In this document: positions 27,380-32,407 of the stretch, in pieces
Layout of the letters: each line of letters begins with the position of its first letter
Position numbering within the stretch: position 1 is the stretch's first letter
DNA from: Acaryochloris sp. IP29b_bin.137
GTDB lineage: Bacteria; Cyanobacteriota; Cyanobacteriia; Thermosynechococcales; Thermosynechococcaceae
NCBI RefSeq assembly: GCF_028285745.1
Contig: NZ_JANQOP010000066.1
Span: forward strand, 1-32,407
Length of the DNA stretch: 32,407 nt
Reading direction: 5' to 3'
Program-made: the position numbers and the translations under genes
The notes under the pieces: model-generated
Databases searched by the model: none
Seen by the model: the letters and a program-made list of their open reading frames with translations, nothing else
Told to the model about the DNA's origin: nothing

Positions 27380-30300
27380 ATGAGTGACACCCTAAACATT
27401 ACCAACACTACTTCTGAACGGGTCTTTCGAGCCCTAAAAGAAGCACGATCCAAGCTCGAAGCCATTGAAGAGGCTAGAAAGGAGCAAATTGCCATTATTG
27501 GTATGGCCGGCAAGTTTCCCGGTGCAGATAACTTAGATGAGTTTTGGGAATTACTGGTCCAGGGTAGATCTGGCATTCGCATGCTTTCAGAGACGGAATT
27601 ATTAGAAGCTGGAGTCCCCGAATCGACCTTTACCCAACCTAATTATGTTCCAGCCTACGCTAGCTTTACTGATCCGACGCAGTTTGATGCCCATTTCTTT
27701 GGTTACTCCCCCCGAGAAGCAGAGCTGATTGATCCTCAACACCGTGTGTTTCTGGAATGTGCCTGGGCAGCTCTAGAGAATGCGGGGTACGACAGTCACC
27801 AATATGACGGCACCATTGGTGTATATGGTGGGGCTGCCCTCAATAGCTATCTAGTTAATCTGTATGCGAATGCCACCGTTAGAGATTCAGTAGACCCAGT
27901 ACAGGCGGTGATCAGTAATGTTATGGGACTTATGCCCACTCGGGTTTCCTATCAGCTTGATCTGAAGGGACCAAGTTGTGGCATTCAAACAGGATGCTCT
28001 ACCGCTCTGGTGGCAGTGCATACAGCCTGTCAAAGTCTTTTGCACCATGAATGCGATATGGCTCTAGCAGGGGGAGTGACCGTTAGTAGTGCGATCCCTC
28101 AGGGGTATTTATATCAACCCGATGGCATTGCTGCACCTGATGGTGTATGCCGTGCCTTTGATGCTATGGGACAAGGGACCTTATTTGGTAATGGGGTCGG
28201 GTTGGTCGTTCTGAAGCGGCTCCAGGCAGCTGTGAGAGATGGTGACCATATCTATGCTGTGATCAAAGGCTCCGCGATTAATAACGATGGGGCTGATAAA
28301 GTGGGTCTCACTGCGCCCAGCATTTCTGGCCAAGCTGCTGTGATTCAAGCTGCTTTTGATCAAGCTGGCATTGACCCTAGCACTCTCAGCTATATCGAGG
28401 GGCATGGAACAGGGACCCCTCTTGGGGACCCTATCGAGATAGCAGCCTTAAACAAGGTATTTAACCGGGCTTCCTCAAGGCCTTGCGCTTTGGGTTCAGT
28501 CAAAACGAATGTGGGGCATTTGGATGCGGCAGCTGGAGTAGCTGGGTTGATTAAAACGGTACTGGCTATGCAGAACCGGGTTCTGCCGCCCAGCCTCAAT
28601 TTTAAGGCGCCAAACCCTCGCATTGCTTTCGAGCAGGGTCCATTTGTTGTTAACGATCGCTGTACAGACTGGGTCAGTACCGAGGTGCCAAGGAGGGCTG
28701 GGGTTAGTTCCTTTGGCATGGGAGGAACCAACGCTCATGTCATTTTAGAAGAAGCACCCGTACCAAAGTCCACTAACAAAGCTCGGCCTTGGCAAATGCT
28801 GACGTTATCGGCAAAAACGCCAACTGCCTTAATGCAGATGCGCCAGCAATTGGCAACTCACTTAAAAGATCATCCGGAACAGGACTTAGCAGATATTGCT
28901 TACACACTCCAGATTGGTCGTCGTTCTTGGCCCCATCGCCAGATTTGCTTGTGTCAGACGACTACAGAAGCCATCGAGTTACTCAATCAGGCTGACTCTC
29001 CCCTTTGCCTGAGTCAAACGGCCCATTCAGAAACCCACAGCATCGTGTTTATGTTCTCTGGGCAGGGAGCACAGCACGTTAATATGGGCCGCGATCTGTA
29101 CGAGACTGAGCCTGTTTTCCGCCAAGCCATGGCCCAGTGTGCCGATCTACTTGGCTCCGACTTCCCCCTTTTAGAGATACTCTATGGGGTTAAGAGAGAC
29201 CGACCCGAGACTCAATCTAGCTACCCTTTGACCCATACAGCTAACGCTCAACCGACCTTATTTGCGGTTGAGTATGCGCTAGCTAAATTGTGGCTGTCCT
29301 GGGGGATTCAGCCTAAGGCGCTCATTGGCCACAGCATTGGTGAATATGTGGCAGCTTGTATTGCTGGGGTGTTTTCGTTGGCAGATGCCCTGGCTTTGGT
29401 GACCCAACGGGGCCGAATCATGCAGTCCTGTTCTCCAGGGGCAATGCTGTCGATTCTGCAGCCCGCAAGTTCCGTGAGAACATACCTGCCCGTGGGAGCG
29501 GAAATTGCAGTGATCAATAGCCCCCAAACCTGTGTGGTGTCTGGACCCATAAGGGTGATTGAAGCATTGCGATCGCAGTTGGAATCCCAATCTATTCCCT
29601 GTCGTCGCCTCGAAACCTCTCATGCTTTTCACTCTGCCTCGATGGATTCGGCCCTAGGCGAGTTTGGGCAGGTCCTGCAAAAAGTAGCACTCCATCCCCC
29701 TCAAATTGAGATTATCTCTAACGTGACGGGGACTTGGCTAACGGATACTGAGGCGACGAGTCCTGATTACTGGCTACGTCATTTGCGACATACCGTCCAC
29801 TTTAGCCAAGGCATTACTGAACTTCTTCATCTCGACCATCCGATCTTTCTAGAGATTGGCCCAGGACATACCCTTACCAAATTGGTGCAACAGCATTTGG
29901 CACCCGAACAACGCCATATCCCTGCCCTGCAATCATTGCCCCATCCACGGGAGAATCAAGCTGACCTCGTCACCATGATGATGACCCTAGGTAAACTGTG
30001 GTTGACGGGCATAACCGATTTTTGGCAGGACTTTCACGCATCGACCCAGCGGCAGCGATTACCCCTGCCCACCTATCCTTTTGAACACCAGTCCTACTGG
30101 ATTCCCCTAGAGCAAGATGCACCTGCACAAGTCACTCCAGAGGATGAATCTTCTAAAAAACCAGACCTCTCGGATTGGTTCTATCTCCCCACTTGGAAGC
30201 GATTGCCTCTTATTGAGCCTCCCTCAAATCGTCTGGATAGCTGCTGGCTAATTTTTACGGATGGGGTCCGACGAGAAAGTCTTTGGTCGTCCCTAGAGGA

Positions 30301-32002
30301 CCAAATCAACAACCTCACTTGGGTAACCCCAGGAGACGAATTTTTATCTCAAAATAATGTCTATACATTGAATCCTCATCAGGCAAACGATTATCAGTTA
30401 CTCTTACAAGCCTTACAAGGTGAATCCATTACTCAAGTTGTATATGACTGGGGGGGAATACAGGCTCTAGCTCATCTCGATCCCCTCGAATCATTACTTC
30501 ACCTTATCCAATCCTTGTCAGGTCAGAAAACGACGCTGAGCTTGATCACCACTAACGTTCAGAATGTCACAGGGACAGAGTCGATCAATCCTCTGATGGC
30601 TAAAATTCTGGGTTTTGGCCAGGTAATTTCCCAAGAATATCCACAGCTACGTAGCCGTTTTATCGATATTGATGATTCCTGCTCACCCCCTATGGTGACA
30701 AAACTGGGTCAGGAATTGCGGCAGGAATACAATCCGGAACAGCGGATACTAGCCTACCGAGAGGGGCATCGTTGGGTCCAAACCTATGACACCCTGCCTT
30801 TGCCACCTCACCAATCTTCATTACTCAAGCCTGGGGGAACCTATCTCATTGCGGGAGATATAGTTGAAGGTCTGGGAACAGTGTATGCCAAGGCTCTAGT
30901 TCAAGATCTTGACGCCAAACTCATTTTGGTGGGTCGTCCAGGCTTGCCTGCAGCCAGCGATTGGGAAAAATGGCTATTGACCCACGGCCCCCAACATAGC
31001 GTCAGTCGATTGATTCGGCAGTTGCAAGCTTTGGGAACCGAAGGTGAAACATTTCTGTGGTTTAGTGGGGATCTCACCGATCTTGACTGGACGCAAGCAA
31101 CGCTTCACCACGGGCTTGAACGCTTTGGTCCTATTGTCGGCGTTTTCCATACCGATGTAATGGGAGATCAGGCCAGTTGCGCAATGGCGGAATTGGATGC
31201 AGCGGCCTGCGATCGCATCTGTCGCACCAAAGTAGAGGGGATTCAAGTTCTTCAACAAGCCCTTTCCCCTTCTCCGGTAGACTTTTATCTGCTCCAGTCG
31301 TCCTTGTCTAGCATTGTGGGTGGCATTGGTTTCGGTGCCTATGCGGCTGCAAACGGTTACCTCGATGCGTTCGCTCAGCAGCAACACAATCAAACCACCC
31401 AATGGCTAAGTCTGAATTGGGATGCTTGTGAGCTAGACAAACCGGCCACGCAGACCCAATCAACTTTAATGAGTTCAGCGATGTCCGCAGATGAAGTCTG
31501 GGAAGTTACACAGCGAGCGTTATCTCAATCAAGTTGTCCTCAACTAATTATTTCACCTCGCAGCCTTCAAGCCAGACTTGATAAAGCCTTTGTTGCTGCT
31601 CCTGAAAAGGTAGATAACTTCGTTTCCGACGTCGGTTCCGCTTCCCATACCCGTCCTCCATTGTCAACGCCTTATGTAGCCCCTACGAATGAGGTTGAAC
31701 AAACCGTAGCCCTGGCCATGGGAGAGCTATTAGGCATTGAAGCGGTTGGGATTAACGATAACTTTTTTGAGCTAGGAGGGCATTCTCTGCTCGCAATACA
31801 GGCTGTCACTCGCTTACGACAAGAGTTTCAAGTTGATCTGCCCATGCGTGCCTTTCTCTTTGAAGCCCCAACGGTTGCAGGCATTGCCAAAATCATTACT
31901 GAAAATCAGATTATTTTATCTGATGACACTCAATCAACACTGGAGGACTTACTAGGTCAAATTGAGAATATGCCCCTTGAAGAAGTGGAAAAGAAATTAT
32001 AA
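27380..32002 (+). CDS. Type I PKS, third module: KS-AT-KR(atypical)-carrier
   Basis: This is a 1540-residue single module. After a helical N-terminus (12-35), KS (36-460) has Cys206 in QTGCSTALVAVH, His342 and His380. This KS type is the one I know from mixed PKS/NRPS systems, unlike the two preceding KSs. AT (about 555-870) has Ser652 in GHSIGEY and SHAFHS (747-752), malonyl-type. There is no DH, methyltransferase or ER. A KR with its structural half spans about 930-1400. Its catalytic set looks present (Lys1284, Ser1308, Tyr1321 and Asn1325 in GAYAAANGY), but the cofactor motif expected as TGGLGGIG reads AGDIVEGLG and the LDD region reads MGDQ, so activity is doubtful. The carrier (about 1435-1505) has Ser1469 in FFELGGHSLLA, a peptidyl-carrier-like signature. 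The tail (LEDLLGQIENMPLEEVEKKL) is a likely docking helix. There is no thioesterase. It should deliver a beta-keto or beta-hydroxy acyl chain to the next protein. Confidence 0.95.
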   Translation: MSDTLNITNTTSERVFRALKEARSKLEAIEEARKEQIAIIGMAGKFPGADNLDEFWELLVQGRSGIRMLSETELLEAGVPESTFTQPNYVPAYASFTDPTQFDAHFFGYSPREAELIDPQHRVFLECAWAALENAGYDSHQYDGTIGVYGGAALNSYLVNLYANATVRDSVDPVQAVISNVMGLMPTRVSYQLDLKGPSCGIQTGCSTALVAVHTACQSLLHHECDMALAGGVTVSSAIPQGYLYQPDGIAAPDGVCRAFDAMGQGTLFGNGVGLVVLKRLQAAVRDGDHIYAVIKGSAINNDGADKVGLTAPSISGQAAVIQAAFDQAGIDPSTLSYIEGHGTGTPLGDPIEIAALNKVFNRASSRPCALGSVKTNVGHLDAAAGVAGLIKTVLAMQNRVLPPSLNFKAPNPRIAFEQGPFVVNDRCTDWVSTEVPRRAGVSSFGMGGTNAHVILEEAPVPKSTNKARPWQMLTLSAKTPTALMQMRQQLATHLKDHPEQDLADIAYTLQIGRRSWPHRQICLCQTTTEAIELLNQADSPLCLSQTAHSETHSIVFMFSGQGAQHVNMGRDLYETEPVFRQAMAQCADLLGSDFPLLEILYGVKRDRPETQSSYPLTHTANAQPTLFAVEYALAKLWLSWGIQPKALIGHSIGEYVAACIAGVFSLADALALVTQRGRIMQSCSPGAMLSILQPASSVRTYLPVGAEIAVINSPQTCVVSGPIRVIEALRSQLESQSIPCRRLETSHAFHSASMDSALGEFGQVLQKVALHPPQIEIISNVTGTWLTDTEATSPDYWLRHLRHTVHFSQGITELLHLDHPIFLEIGPGHTLTKLVQQHLAPEQRHIPALQSLPHPRENQADLVTMMMTLGKLWLTGITDFWQDFHASTQRQRLPLPTYPFEHQSYWIPLEQDAPAQVTPEDESSKKPDLSDWFYLPTWKRLPLIEPPSNRLDSCWLIFTDGVRRESLWSSLEDQINNLTWVTPGDEFLSQNNVYTLNPHQANDYQLLLQALQGESITQVVYDWGGIQALAHLDPLESLLHLIQSLSGQKTTLSLITTNVQNVTGTESINPLMAKILGFGQVISQEYPQLRSRFIDIDDSCSPPMVTKLGQELRQEYNPEQRILAYREGHRWVQTYDTLPLPPHQSSLLKPGGTYLIAGDIVEGLGTVYAKALVQDLDAKLILVGRPGLPAASDWEKWLLTHGPQHSVSRLIRQLQALGTEGETFLWFSGDLTDLDWTQATLHHGLERFGPIVGVFHTDVMGDQASCAMAELDAAACDRICRTKVEGIQVLQQALSPSPVDFYLLQSSLSSIVGGIGFGAYAAANGYLDAFAQQQHNQTTQWLSLNWDACELDKPATQTQSTLMSSAMSADEVWEVTQRALSQSSCPQLIISPRSLQARLDKAFVAAPEKVDNFVSDVGSASHTRPPLSTPYVAPTNEVEQTVALAMGELLGIEAVGINDNFFELGGHSLLAIQAVTRLRQEFQVDLPMRAFLFEAPTVAGIAKIITENQIILSDDTQSTLEDLLGQIENMPLEEVEKKL

Positions 32003-32081
32003 TTTTCCGTGCATACCAAAAACAATTTATCAAATCAAAAACTTGAAATCATCAAAATATCTTATTAAAGAATTAAAAACC

Positions 32082-32407
32082 ATGAAATTTAGTTTGTTCT
32101 ATTTTGACGGGGATGGGTTAACCTCACAAGATGACCCGTATAAACTATTAATTGAAAGCTCTAAATTTGCCGATCAAAATGGTTTTAGTGCCGTTTGGAC
32201 CCCTGAAAGACATTTTCATGCCTTTGGTGGACTCTATCCTAATCCAGCAATGACTAGTGCAGCACTTGCAATGGTCACTGAAAAGATTCAACTGCGGGCC
32301 GGCAGTGTCGTGCTACCCCTACATCATCCAGTCCGGGTGGCTGAGGATTGGGCCGTAGTCGATCAACTGTCTGGAGGACGGGTGGCGATCGCCTTTGCTT
32401 CGGGCTG
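32082..32407 (+). CDS. Luciferase-like flavin monooxygenase of natural-product type, N-terminal part (cut by right edge)
   Basis: The ATG at 32082 opens 108 codons with no stop before the right edge. The start MKFSLFYFDGDG and the segments VWTPERHFHAFGGLYPNP, QLRAGSVVLPLHHPVRVAED and LSGGRVAIAFASG match the FMN-dependent luciferase-like monooxygenases found in PKS and NRPS clusters (MupA-like family). In known cases the domain is either alone or at the head of an NRPS condensation-adenylation-carrier module; which applies here lies beyond the window. It starts 79 bases after the third PKS gene, with no terminator between, so it belongs to the same operon. The ribosome site is weak (AAAG about 11 bases upstream), and the frame stays open upstream, so an earlier TTG start (32043) is possible. 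The substrate is presumably carrier-bound. Confidence 0.9.
   Translation, partial: MKFSLFYFDGDGLTSQDDPYKLLIESSKFADQNGFSAVWTPERHFHAFGGLYPNPAMTSAALAMVTEKIQLRAGSVVLPLHHPVRVAEDWAVVDQLSGGRVAIAFASG

Noticed and set aside
12134-32002. A trans-AT PKS or heterocyst glycolipid synthase system
   Set aside because: Every module has its own AT with GHSIGEY and H(G/A)FHS motifs, and the single-module proteins with C-methyltransferase and full reduction do not match the glycolipid gene set.
12134-32002. Methylmalonyl-CoA as source of the methyl branches
   Set aside because: The AT motifs are malonyl-type (HGFH, HAFH rather than YASH), and intact C-methyltransferase domains explain the branches.
1-32407. 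CRISPR arrays, tRNA or rRNA genes and riboswitches
   Set aside because: No regularly spaced repeats, cloverleaf-like segments or recognisable riboswitch cores were seen in the non-coding stretches.

Overview
The window looks like cyanobacterial chromosome. It contains many HIP1-type octamers (GCGATCGC, for example near 4171, 15902, 20021, 21724, 21960, 29569, 31209 and 32383). The left end carries a DUF4347/Calx-beta/tandem-95 surface protein of a kind common in cyanobacteria, and the modular type I PKS sequences read like cyanobacterial ones. The genus cannot be fixed from sequence alone; a marine cyanobacterium is a guess.

Layout. (1) 1-1662, minus strand: N-terminal 554 codons of a large repeat protein that runs off the left edge. 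(2) 1663-3192: about 1.5 kb, AT-rich, without a convincing gene. It holds a perfect 12-bp hairpin, nested inverted repeats and one reading frame broken by two stops, possibly a gene remnant. (3) 3193-7695, plus strand: a two-gene ABC transporter, made of an ATPase and a very large permease fused to an M1-aminopeptidase-like domain whose zinc motif is degenerate. (4) 7696-8192: AT-rich spacer ahead of the biosynthetic operon. (5) 8193 to the right edge, plus strand: a tightly packed biosynthetic operon that continues beyond the window.

The operon encodes an assembly line. The first protein fuses a fatty acyl-AMP ligase (FAAL), an acyl-CoA-dehydrogenase-type flavoprotein and an ACP. It should activate a free fatty acid, load it on its own carrier and desaturate it there, probably at C2-C3. 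Two paralogous PKS proteins follow, each a single complete module KS-AT-DH-CMT-ER-KR-ACP with malonyl-type AT motifs. Each should add two carbons, put a SAM-derived methyl on the alpha carbon and reduce the beta carbon fully. A third PKS, KS-AT-KR-carrier, follows. Its KS and carrier resemble those of PKS/NRPS hybrids, and its KR has lost the normal glycine-rich cofactor motif. The last gene, cut by the right edge, begins a luciferase-like flavin monooxygenase of the type built into or placed beside NRPS modules. No thioesterase or other release domain occurs in the window, so the pathway almost certainly continues to the right, most likely into an NRPS.

Taken at face value, the colinear intermediate on the third PKS would be a 4,6-dimethyl-3-oxo (or 3-hydroxy) acyl chain with a C8-C9 double bond from the flavoprotein, ready for amide bond formation. 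This is inference from domain order; I do not recognise the cluster as one with a known product. The main points of interest are the FAAL-dehydrogenase-ACP loading protein, His at the catalytic Tyr position in both reducing KRs, the Tyr/Leu difference between the two ERs, the doubtful third KR, the downstream flavin monooxygenase, and the pseudo-peptidase fused to the ABC permease.
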